A stretch of 8,766 nucleotides of DNA from an uncultured Rhodanobacter sp. (GTDB lineage: Bacteria; Pseudomonadota; Gammaproteobacteria; Xanthomonadales; Rhodanobacteraceae). The DNA lies in contig CALCWL010000612.1 of NCBI GenBank assembly GCA_937906285.1, positions 1 through 8,766 on the forward strand. The letters are read 5' to 3'. Below, piece after piece: positions 1 through 5,761 of this stretch. The position numbers were made by a program, and so were the translations under genes. Positions within the stretch are counted from its first letter, which is position 1, and the number at the start of each line of letters is the position of its first letter. The notes beneath the pieces are model-generated. The model was not told the origin of the DNA, made no database searches, and saw only the letters and a list, made by a program, of their open reading frames with translations.

Positions 1-666
1 GCGGTACTGCGCGTCGTTGGTGTCCTGGTATTCGTCCACCAGCAGGTAGCGCAGGCGCTCGCGCCAGGCGGCGCGGCACTCGTCGTCGCTTTCCAGGATG
101 CGCAGCGGCAGCCGGATCAGGTCGTCGAAATCCACCGCGTTGAACGCGGCCAGGCGCGCCTGGTACAGCTCGTAGATCGTGGCGGCTTCGAGTTCCCGCG
201 GGCTGCGCGCGGCGGCCAGCGCTTCCTCCGGCGTGAGGCCGGCGTTCTTGGCGCGGCCGAGCAGGTTGCGCAGGCCGAACAGCACGTCGGGCTTGGCGCC
301 TTTCGGCGCCAGTTCCTTCACGATGCCCTCGCTGTCGTCCGCGTCCAGCACCGAGAAACCGCGGCGCAACCCGGCGCGCGCGTGCTCGATCTGCAGGAAC
401 TTCAGCCCCAGCGCGTGGAATGTGCTCACCGTGAGCGCGGCCGCATCCTCGCTCGACACCAGCTTGGCCACGCGCTCGCGCATCTCGCGCGCGGCCTTGT
501 TGGTGAAGGTGATCGCGGCGATTTTCGACGGGTTGAGCTTTCGCCGCTGGATCAGATACGCGATCTTCTGCGTGATCACGCTGGTCTTGCCGGAGCCGGC
601 GCCAGCCAGTACCAGCAGTGGCCCCTCGCAGTGTTCGACGGCGGCCAGTTGTTGTGGGTTGAGCAT
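1..666 (-). CDS. rep: ATP-dependent DNA helicase Rep, N-terminal part (gene runs off the left edge)
   Basis: This is a superfamily 1A 3'-5' DNA helicase; Rep helps replication forks pass obstacles and restart. The visible 222 residues begin MLNPQQLAAV and contain, in order, the Q motif (Q5-Q6), Walker A AGAGSGKT (21-28), motif Ia with ITFTNKAAREM (52-62), motif Ib STFHALG (81-87) and the Walker B/DEYQDTN box (210-217). The STFHALG motif and the FDDLI-to-RYLLVDEYQDTN region read more like Rep than UvrD, but UvrD cannot be fully excluded without the C-terminal half. The first ATG gives the family-typical N-terminus; no clear Shine-Dalgarno sequence precedes it. A possible -10 (TACCAT on the minus strand, 702-697) lies about 30 bases upstream. 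The frame is open to the edge, so the rest of the roughly 670-residue protein lies to the left. The gene is divergent from the FAD oxidoreductase. Confidence 0.93.
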   Translation of the reverse strand, partial: MLNPQQLAAVEHCEGPLLVLAGAGSGKTSVITQKIAYLIQRRKLNPSKIAAITFTNKAAREMRERVAKLVSSEDAAALTVSTFHALGLKFLQIEHARAGLRRGFSVLDADDSEGIVKELAPKGAKPDVLFGLRNLLGRAKNAGLTPEEALAAARSPRELEAATIYELYQARLAAFNAVDFDDLIRLPLRILESDDECRAAWRERLRYLLVDEYQDTNDAQYR

Positions 667-718
667 GGATCGTTGCGAGGGGTGGGACAGCGCCCGATGG
701 TAACAGAGCAGCCGTGGG

Positions 719-724
719 GCATAA
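719..724 (+). promoter_or_regulatory. putative sigma70 -10 element (CATAAT) for the FAD oxidoreductase gene
   Basis: CATAAT differs from the TATAAT consensus at one base and lies 29 bases before the ATG at 754, giving a predicted leader of roughly 20 bases. No good -35 is visible at 16-18 bases upstream (around GATGGT). It sits in the 87-bp divergent gap shared with rep. The call rests on one hexamer and its position. Confidence 0.45.
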
Positions 725-753
725 TCGAGCGAACCCAATCGACGGGGAGCCGC

Positions 754-2049
754 ATGACAGCCCAGCAAGTCGAGCAGTGCGATGTGGCGGTGATCGGTGC
801 CGGCCCCGGCGGCAGCACCGCGGCGGCGCTGCTGGCGCGTCGCGGCTACCGGGTGATCGTGCTGGAAAAGGCGCGCCATCCGCGTTTCCACATCGGCGAA
901 TCGCTGCTGCCGATGAACTTGCCGGTGTTAGAGCGACTCGGCGTGCTGGACAAGGTGCACGCGATGGGCGTGTTCAAGGCCGGCGCGGATTTCGAAGCGG
1001 ACAACGAGCGCGGCTACAACGTGTTCTCGTTCGGTCGCGCGCTCGGCGACAGCCCGCCGCACAGCTATCAGGTCTGGCGGCAGGATTTCGACCAGATGCT
1101 GTGCGAACACGCGCGCGAATGCGGCGCCGATGTGCGCGAAGGGCAGCAGGTGGTGGCGGTCGAGCAGCGAGGCCCGCGCCAGGCCCGCATCGAGGTGCAT
1201 GCCGACGACGGCACGCAGCACGCGATCGAGGCGCGCTACCTGGTCGACGCCAGCGGCCGCGACGCATTCCTCTCGACCAAGCACAAGCTCAAGCGCCGGA
1301 ACCGTCGGCACCAGAGCGCAGCGCTGTTCAGTCGTTTCCGCCATGCTGCGCGTCGCGGTGGCGAGGACGCCGGCAACGTCAGCATCTACCGCTTCGAACA
1401 CGGCTGGATGTGGATGATCCCGCTGCCCGACGGCAGCATGAGCGTGGGCGCGGTGTGCTGGCCGGAGTATCTCAAGCGCCGGCACGGCGACACGCGCGCC
1501 TTCTTGCTCGACACGTTGCGGCAGAACGCGGCGCTGTGGCAGCGCCTGCAGGGAGCCGAGCTGATCGACGAGGTGCGCGCGGCCGGCAACTATTCCTACG
1601 ACTCGCGCGAAATGGCAGGGCCCGGCTGGATTCTGGTCGGCGATGCATTCGCCTTCCTCGACCCGGTGTTCTCCTCCGGCGTGTTCCTGGCGATGGATGC
1701 GGCCGAACGTGCGGTCGACGTGATCGACGGCGCGTTGCGGGAGCCGAAGCGAGAGGCGGCGCTGCAGCGGGCGCTGGAGAAGCGCCTGCGCCTGGGCATG
1801 GCGCGTTTCGCGTTCTTCATCCACCGATTCAACGAGCCGGTGATGCGGCGCATGTTCGCCGCGCCGCGCAATAGCTGGCAGCTGGAGCAGGGCGTGATCT
1901 CGATGCTTGCCGGCGACCTCTACGATCCGCCGCGCGTGCTGCGGCGGCTGCTCCTGTTCAAGCTGGTCTACGCGATCATGGTGCTGCGCAGCCCGCGCCA
2001 ATGGTGGCGCGGCCATCGCCATCGGCTCGCGCAGGCGCGCGCCGAGTGA
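754..2049 (+). CDS. FAD-dependent oxidoreductase of the flavin-dependent (tryptophan-type) halogenase family
   Basis: The 431-residue product has an N-terminal Rossmann FAD site, VIGAGPGGSTAA, with GxGxxG at 15-20, followed by E38 for the ribose. It carries the halogenase-family WxWxIP motif (WMWMIP, 218-223), a lysine in FKAGADF (K75) where the catalytic lysine of PltA/PrnC-type halogenases is expected, and a second FAD motif, ILVGDAFAFLDPVFSSG (293-309). The C-terminal part (about 395-425) is basic and hydrophobic and may touch the membrane. Family members halogenate aromatic or carrier-bound substrates, or act as halogenase-like oxidoreductases in aryl polyene pigment pathways; the substrate here cannot be read from the sequence. 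The ATG at 754 is chosen because GGGGAG (744-749) lies 4 bases upstream and the Rossmann fold starts at once. The frame is open further upstream to 382, but that part overlaps rep. No carrier protein or flavin reductase gene lies beside it. Confidence 0.85.
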   Translation: MTAQQVEQCDVAVIGAGPGGSTAAALLARRGYRVIVLEKARHPRFHIGESLLPMNLPVLERLGVLDKVHAMGVFKAGADFEADNERGYNVFSFGRALGDSPPHSYQVWRQDFDQMLCEHARECGADVREGQQVVAVEQRGPRQARIEVHADDGTQHAIEARYLVDASGRDAFLSTKHKLKRRNRRHQSAALFSRFRHAARRGGEDAGNVSIYRFEHGWMWMIPLPDGSMSVGAVCWPEYLKRRHGDTRAFLLDTLRQNAALWQRLQGAELIDEVRAAGNYSYDSREMAGPGWILVGDAFAFLDPVFSSGVFLAMDAAERAVDVIDGALREPKREAALQRALEKRLRLGMARFAFFIHRFNEPVMRRMFAAPRNSWQLEQGVISMLAGDLYDPPRVLRRLLLFKLVYAIMVLRSPRQWWRGHRHRLAQARAE

Positions 2050-2059
2050 GCGCGCAGCC

Positions 2060-2065
2060 TACAAT
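2060..2065 (+). promoter_or_regulatory. putative -10 element (TACAAT) for tdk
   Basis: TACAAT, one base from consensus, begins 11 bases after the oxidoreductase stop and lies 39 bases before the tdk ATG. It suggests that tdk and the following gene have their own promoter instead of depending on read-through. The region about 17 bases upstream is GC-rich coding sequence without a recognisable -35. Confidence 0.4.
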
Positions 2066-2103
2066 GACGCGTTTCCGCTGACCGATCGCCGCGCCGACGC
2101 CCA

Positions 2104-2736
2104 ATGGCCAAGCTCTATTTCTATTACTCGGCGATGAACGCCGGCAAGACCACCACGCTGCTGCAGAGCGCGTACAACTATCACGAGCGCGGCATGCGCA
2201 CGCTGATCCTCACGCCGGCGCTGGACAACCGCTTCGGCGAGGGCGTGGTCGCTTCGCGCATCGGGCTGAAGGCGAACGCGCGGCGCTTTGCCGGTGACGA
2301 GGACCTGTACGCGCTGGTCGAGGCCGACATTGCCGCGCGCGGCCCGCTGCATTGCGTGTTCGTCGACGAGGCGCAGTTTCTCGGCAAGGCGCAGGTGTGG
2401 CAGATCAGCGATGTCGTCGACCGCCTGCATATTCCCGTGCTGGCCTACGGTCTGCGCACGGATTTTCGCGGCGAGCTGTTCGAGGGCAGTCGCCACCTGC
2501 TGGCCTGGGCCGACGAGCTGCAGGAGATCAAGACGATCTGCCACACCGGACGCAAGGCCACCATGGTGGTGCGCGTGGATGAGCAGGGCCGGGCCGTCAC
2601 CGAGGGGCCGCAGGTCGAGATCGGTGGCAACGAGCGCTATGTCTCGGTGAGTCGCGCCGAGTTCAAGAAGATCAGCGAAGGCCGCGGTCGCATCGAGCTG
2701 CAGCAGACGGTGTTGCCGCTGGACGACGAGCGCTGA
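2104..2736 (+). CDS. tdk: Thymidine kinase, type II (salvage of thymidine to dTMP)
   Basis: This cytosolic enzyme phosphorylates thymidine with ATP in the pyrimidine salvage pathway. The 210-residue length is normal for the TK1-like family. Visible motifs are the P-loop SAMNAGKT (9-16), the DEAQF box (88-92, with E89 as the likely catalytic base), YGLRTDFRGELFEGS (115-129) and the thymidine-binding lasso around VEIGGNERYVSV (171-182). From memory of E. coli Tdk, the structural zinc is held by Cys/Cys in ICxCGRK and Cys/His in VCRKH. Here the equivalents are C146, T148, S183 and E186, so only one of four ligands remains and zinc is probably not bound. The ATG fits the family N-terminus (AKLYFYYSAMNAGKT); no clear ribosome binding site precedes it. 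The next gene follows after 23 bases. Confidence 0.95.
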   Translation: MAKLYFYYSAMNAGKTTTLLQSAYNYHERGMRTLILTPALDNRFGEGVVASRIGLKANARRFAGDEDLYALVEADIAARGPLHCVFVDEAQFLGKAQVWQISDVVDRLHIPVLAYGLRTDFRGELFEGSRHLLAWADELQEIKTICHTGRKATMVVRVDEQGRAVTEGPQVEIGGNERYVSVSRAEFKKISEGRGRIELQQTVLPLDDER

Positions 2737-2759
2737 ATCCCTCCATTGCAAGGACGACC

Positions 2760-3524
2760 ATGAGCCACCCGTTCCCCATCCCCGCCTGGCAGCGCCCGCA
2801 CTGGCAGCCCAGCGAAGAGACGATCGTGCTGCAGTTCTACGTGTTCGGAAATTTCGAAGCCGTGCGCGTGCCCTCGCAGGATTACGGCAGCCCGGGCCTG
2901 CCGGCAGGGCTCACCGCGACCAATCATCGCCATGCCGATTTGCGCAGCTGGGACGGTTATCCGCTGAAGGGCGCGATGGGGCGCATGTACAAGGCCGATG
3001 CGCCGCAGGCCTTCCAGCGCGCGTTCGATGCGCCGCAGGTGATGGTGGTGCGCGGCACGCTGGCGGACAGCCCGGCCACCGGCTACCTGCGCGACACCCT
3101 GGGCGTGCTGGCGGGCATGCTCGACATCGGCGGCGTGGCCGTCCTCGATCCGCAGATCCTCAGCCTGCTCGATGCCGACGCTTGGCGCCGCCACTACCTG
3201 ATCCGCGACGGTGCGCCGATCCGCCACCACCTGCTGATCCTGTGCGATGGCGAGACGGCGCCGGGGCGCTTTTGGGTGCGCACGCGCGGCATGCGCAAGT
3301 TCGGCCGCCCGGACATCAGCATCCGCGACGTGCCCGACGCCGCCGTCGATCGCGCCGGCGCGCTGTGCGAACAGATGGCCGAATTGCAGGCGCTGGGCGC
3401 GCATTTCACCGACGGGCAGGTGCTCGAAGGCGAGGGCATTCCCGCCGGCATGGTCGCGAAACTCGGCGGCGGCATGGACGAACCGCCGTTCAACAACACC
3501 TGGATCGAACTTCGCTGGAGCTGA
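2760..3524 (+). CDS. Conserved hypothetical protein, 254 residues, soluble
   Basis: I do not recognise a characterised family. The product has no signal peptide or membrane segment and looks like a mixed alpha/beta cytosolic protein. Features seen are an aromatic N-terminus (PAWQRPHWQP), a NHRHADLRSWDGYPLKG stretch (about 58-74), a DGAPIRHHLLILCDGE segment, an RFWVRTRGMRKFGRPDIS stretch (about 170-187) and a glycine-rich tail before the terminal WIELRWS. The RTRGMRKFGRPDI region faintly recalls DUF4261-type proteins, but this is a weak impression and not an assignment. The start is well supported: AAGGA (2750-2754) lies 5 bases before the ATG. It begins 23 bases after tdk with no terminator between, so the two genes are probably cotranscribed from the promoter near 2060. 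The hairpin at 3544-3574 ends the unit. No evidence of transfer or damage is seen. Confidence 0.8.
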   Translation: MSHPFPIPAWQRPHWQPSEETIVLQFYVFGNFEAVRVPSQDYGSPGLPAGLTATNHRHADLRSWDGYPLKGAMGRMYKADAPQAFQRAFDAPQVMVVRGTLADSPATGYLRDTLGVLAGMLDIGGVAVLDPQILSLLDADAWRRHYLIRDGAPIRHHLLILCDGETAPGRFWVRTRGMRKFGRPDISIRDVPDAAVDRAGALCEQMAELQALGAHFTDGQVLEGEGIPAGMVAKLGGGMDEPPFNNTWIELRWS

Positions 3525-3526
3525 TG

Positions 3527-3596
3527 GCGTGAAGCGCACAAACGACGAAGCCGGCACCAGGTGCCGGCTTCGTCTGGCAGGGCGTGCGTGAAGCGC
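3527..3596. repeat. 11-bp direct repeat GCGTGAAGCGC flanking the hairpin
   Basis: GCGTGAAGCGC occurs at 3527-3537 and again at 3586-3596, on either side of the terminator-like hairpin, in a gap of only 82 bases. It could mark a small duplication or insertion of the hairpin unit, or be chance in GC-rich DNA. Confidence 0.5.
3544..3574. terminator. Strong hairpin between convergent genes, probable bidirectional terminator
   Basis: GACGAAGCCGGCAC (3544-3557) pairs perfectly with GTGCCGGCTTCGTC (3561-3574) around a 3-base loop, giving a 14-bp GC-rich stem. It starts 20 bases after the stop of the hypothetical gene and ends 33 bases before the stop of the nitroreductase gene, so it can serve both strands. 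There is no proper T tract on either side (TGGCAGGG after it on the plus strand, GTTTGTG shortly after it on the minus strand). It is therefore not a textbook intrinsic terminator and may instead protect 3' ends or work together with Rho. Confidence 0.75.
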
Positions 3597-3606
3597 GCCC
3601 GCGGAC

Positions 3607-4206
3607 TCAACCCACCGTGATGAAGCGCTGCGCATCGTCCATGAACGCCTTCTCGCCGAAGCCGCCTTCGTGCGAGCCAAACGGCATCTGCGCGCGCAGC
3701 TTCCACGTCGCCGGCACGTTCCATTCCTGGCGGGTCGCCTCATCCGTCACCGGGTTGTAGTGCTGCAGGCTGGCGCCCACGCCGGCCTCGGTCAGCGCCA
3801 GCCACACGGCGAACTGAGCCATGCCGCTGCTCTGCTCGGACCACACCGGGAAGTTGTCCGCGTACAGCGCGAACTGCTCCTGCAGACCCTTCACCACCGA
3901 CTGGTCCTCGTAGAACAGCACGGTGCCGATACCGGCAGCGAAGCTGTCGAGCTTGGCGGCGGTGGGGGCGAACGCCTCGGCCGGCACGATCTTCTTCAGT
4001 TCCTGCTTGGTCAGCTCCCAGAACTGCTCGCTCTGCTCGCCGAACAGGATCACCGCGCGCGAACTCTGCGAGTTGAACGACGACGGCGTGTGCTTGATCG
4101 CATCCTTGACCAGGGTGGTGAGGGCGTCCTTGTCCAGCGCCACGTTGCGACCCAGCGCGTACTGGGTGCGGCGCTTCTTGAGCGATTCGATGATGGTGCT
4201 GTTCAT
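3607..4206 (-). CDS. Nitroreductase-family FMN oxidoreductase (Hbn1/CinD/MhqN-like)
   Basis: The 199-residue product belongs to the short nitroreductase subfamily that includes yeast Hbn1/Frm2, Lactococcus CinD and Bacillus MhqN: FMN enzymes that reduce nitroaromatics and quinones with NAD(P)H and are often linked to redox, quinone or copper stress. Signature segments are KKRRTQYALGRNV (10-22), KHTPSSFNSQSSRAVILFGE (38-57, phosphate and FMN contact), SFAAGIGTVLFYED (88-101), NFPVWSEQSSGMAQFAVW (118-135), GVGASLQHYNP (142-152) and RAQMPFG (171-177). It has no signal peptide and is cytosolic. The start at 4206 is chosen because GGAGGA (4217-4212) lies 5 bases upstream and the family begins here; an upstream in-frame ATG at 4317 would add 37 residues with no counterpart in the family. 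The gene is convergent with the preceding plus-strand gene. Its true electron acceptor cannot be inferred. Confidence 0.92.
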   Translation of the reverse strand: MNSTIIESLKKRRTQYALGRNVALDKDALTTLVKDAIKHTPSSFNSQSSRAVILFGEQSEQFWELTKQELKKIVPAEAFAPTAAKLDSFAAGIGTVLFYEDQSVVKGLQEQFALYADNFPVWSEQSSGMAQFAVWLALTEAGVGASLQHYNPVTDEATRQEWNVPATWKLRAQMPFGSHEGGFGEKAFMDDAQRFITVG

Positions 4207-4418
4207 GGGATTCCTCCGGCTTGATGGGAGTCGCCTGTGGACAACGCGCTTCAGGGAAACAGTGGCTGTCGTGTCATCAGCGTGTTCCGGTTGCGTACGA
4301 TGGTCTTTCCTTCGCACGCAGCCCGCATGTCTCTGCGATTCATGCCCAACAGTCTAGGCCGGAAAGCGGATCCCGCTAGTTGGTGATTCGTGGTTAGTCT
4401 GTTTCCTCAAAGAGACAA
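4207..4418. other. 212-bp non-coding region between mutM and the nitroreductase gene
   Basis: No convincing gene is seen. By eye it is less GC-rich than its neighbours. It must hold the 3' end of the mutM operon and the nitroreductase promoter, both on the minus strand. A short dyad AGCGG-ATC-CCGCT lies at 4365-4377, about 40 bases past the mutM stop. It could be a weak terminator, with only two to three T residues after it on the minus strand. No clear minus-strand -35/-10 pair is visible. On the plus strand, TACGAT (4296-4301) resembles a -10, and a 19-codon ATG frame without a ribosome binding site follows (4327-4386). TGTGGACAA (4236-4244) is close to a DnaA box but stands alone. Confidence 0.6.
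4365..4377 (-). terminator. possible weak terminator hairpin after mutM
   Basis: A 5-bp perfect stem (AGCGG/CCGCT) with a 3-base loop lies 42-54 bases downstream of the mutM stop. The stem is short and the following T run is poor, so the termination role is a guess from position. Confidence 0.2.
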
Positions 4419-5246
4419 TCAATGCTGGCAATGCGGACACCAGAAGGTGGAGCGCTGGCCCAGCACGGCCTGGCGGATCGTGCTTCCGCAGACCCGGCAC
4501 GGTTCCCCGGCGCGGCCGTAGACCATCAGCTCGCGGAAGAAATAGCCCGGCGCACCGTCGGGGTTGAGGAAGTCGCGCAACGTCGTGCCGCCGCGTTCGA
4601 TCGCCCACGCCAGCAGGCGCTTCACTTCGGCGGCCAGTCGTCCGTAGCGCGCCCGCGACACGCCGCCCGCAGCGCGCCGCGGGTCGATGCCGGCGCGGAA
4701 CAGGGCCTCGCTGGCGTAGATGTTGCCCACGCCGACCACGATCGCGTTGTCCATCAGGAACAGCTTCACCGCCGCCGTGCGCCCGCGCGAGCGGCGCCAC
4801 AGCAGGTCGCCGTCGAAGGCATCGGTCAACGGTTCGGGGCCGAGGTTGGCCAGCAGTTCGTGGGTGGTGCCCGGCGCTTGCCACAGCAGGCAGCCGAAGC
4901 GGCGCGGATCGGTGAAGCGCAGGATGCGCGGCGGCTGCGCGGCCCGACGCTCCAGCGCGATGTCGACGTGGTCGTGCTTGCCCACCGGCGCGTCCGACGG
5001 CAGCACGCGCAGCACGCCGGTCATGCCCAGGTGCAGCAGGGCGCTGCCGGCGGCGGTGTGCAGCAGCAGGTATTTCGCGCGGCGTTCCACCGCGTCGATG
5101 CGCTGGCCGGGCAGCAGCTCGCCGATCTCCGGCGGGATCGGCCAGCGCAGGTCGGCGCGGCGCAGCATGACTCCGCTGACGCGTCGGCCGATCAGGTACG
5201 GCGCGATGCCGCGACGGGTGGTTTCGACTTCGGGCAGTTCGGGCAC
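4419..5246 (-). CDS. mutM: Formamidopyrimidine-DNA glycosylase / AP lyase (8-oxoguanine repair)
   Basis: MutM (Fpg) removes 8-oxoguanine and ring-opened purines opposite C and cuts the abasic site by beta,delta-elimination. The 275-residue product is full length. Visible residues are the catalytic N-terminal Pro-Glu (P2, E3 in PELPEVET), the lysine in RAKYLLL (K58), the void-filling M75 in HLGMTG with R115 and F117 in DPRRFG, the GNIYASEALF helix (174-183), and the C-terminal zinc finger C250-x2-C253...C270-x2-C273 with R265 before it. The start must be the GTG at 5246, because Pro must become residue 1 after Met removal; no ATG is available there. The same frame stays open far upstream, but that part overlaps the preceding genes and would bury the catalytic proline. 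It lies 14 bases after the DUF4340-like gene with only a weak ribosome binding site, so it is probably translated from the ABC operon transcript. Confidence 0.96.
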   Translation of the reverse strand: MPELPEVETTRRGIAPYLIGRRVSGVMLRRADLRWPIPPEIGELLPGQRIDAVERRAKYLLLHTAAGSALLHLGMTGVLRVLPSDAPVGKHDHVDIALERRAAQPPRILRFTDPRRFGCLLWQAPGTTHELLANLGPEPLTDAFDGDLLWRRSRGRTAAVKLFLMDNAIVVGVGNIYASEALFRAGIDPRRAAGGVSRARYGRLAAEVKRLLAWAIERGGTTLRDFLNPDGAPGYFFRELMVYGRAGEPCRVCGSTIRQAVLGQRSTFWCPHCQH

Positions 5247-5260
5247 GACGGTTCGCCGCT

Positions 5261-5761
5261 TCAGTGCAATTCGGTGGTGCGGATTTCCGGCGAGCGTGGC
5301 ATGTAGCGCGCGGACACCAGTGCCACGCGCTCGCCGACGCGCACATAGCGTTGCGGCCCGGGCACCGCATTGACGCCGAAGGCCAGCGTCTGGCCGTCCA
5401 GAGTCAATATCGCTTGCGGCGGCGCCAGGCCGATCTTCGCCGGCTCGAAGTCGCCCAGCGGGCGCCAGCTCAGCACGCGCGCGCCGGCGATGTCGGCCAG
5501 ATCGCGCAGGCGGTCGTCGTCGGCCGCGCGGTGCGCCGTGCCATCGGTACGCCACCAGTGGCCGTCGCTGCGCTTCTCGTAATGCAGGGTGGCGGCATCG
5601 GGCAGGGCGAGGCTGATGTGGCTGATCGCGGCCGGATCGAGCGTGGTCAGCGCGCCGTTCGCATGGCTGGCGTCGCGCTGCCATTGCCACAGTGCCAGCC
5701 CGAGCAGCACGGCCACGGTGGCGAGCAGCAACCAGCGTTGCCGGGCAGCACGTTTCATCAT
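5261..5761 (-). CDS. Small membrane-anchored DUF4340-like protein of the ABC operon
   Basis: The 166-residue product has a basic N-terminus (MMKRAARQR), one hydrophobic helix (about 10-26) and a soluble part likely to face the periplasm. The LDPAAISHISLALPD, LHYEKRSDGHWWRTDG and DDDRLRDLADIAGARV segments, followed by a LTLDGQTLAFG and a RYVRVGERVALV beta pattern, match what I know of DUF4340 proteins. These commonly follow GldG-like genes in ABC operons. It is short for the family (many exceed 300 residues), so it has a single domain copy. The ATG at 5761 directly follows the TGA of the GldG-like gene (TGA-ATG-ATG), implying translational coupling; the second ATG at 5758 is equally possible. 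Its biochemical role is unknown. By context it is probably an accessory subunit of the same transporter complex. Confidence 0.78.
   Translation of the reverse strand: MMKRAARQRWLLLATVAVLLGLALWQWQRDASHANGALTTLDPAAISHISLALPDAATLHYEKRSDGHWWRTDGTAHRAADDDRLRDLADIAGARVLSWRPLGDFEPAKIGLAPPQAILTLDGQTLAFGVNAVPGPQRYVRVGERVALVSARYMPRSPEIRTTELH

Noticed and set aside
37..44. Chi-like CCACCAGC octamer
   Set aside because: The Chi sequence of this lineage is not known to be the E. coli one, and a single octamer in coding DNA has no meaning.
382..753. N-terminal extension of the FAD oxidoreductase
   Set aside because: It would overlap rep on the other strand and lacks family similarity; a good ribosome binding site and the Rossmann fold begin at 754.
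4236..4244. DnaA-box-like TGTGGACAA
   Set aside because: Single near-match with no cluster of boxes, AT-rich unwinding region or dnaA/dnaN gene nearby, so no origin can be claimed.
4207..4317. N-terminal extension of the nitroreductase to an upstream ATG
   Set aside because: The added 37 residues are Arg/His-rich and unlike the family, whereas GGAGGA is perfectly placed for the ATG at 4206.
4378..4405. Degenerate short repeats (CACGAATCACCAAC-like on the minus strand) recalling intergenic repeats of Xanthomonadaceae
   Set aside because: At most two imperfect units are present, too few to call a repeat array from this window.
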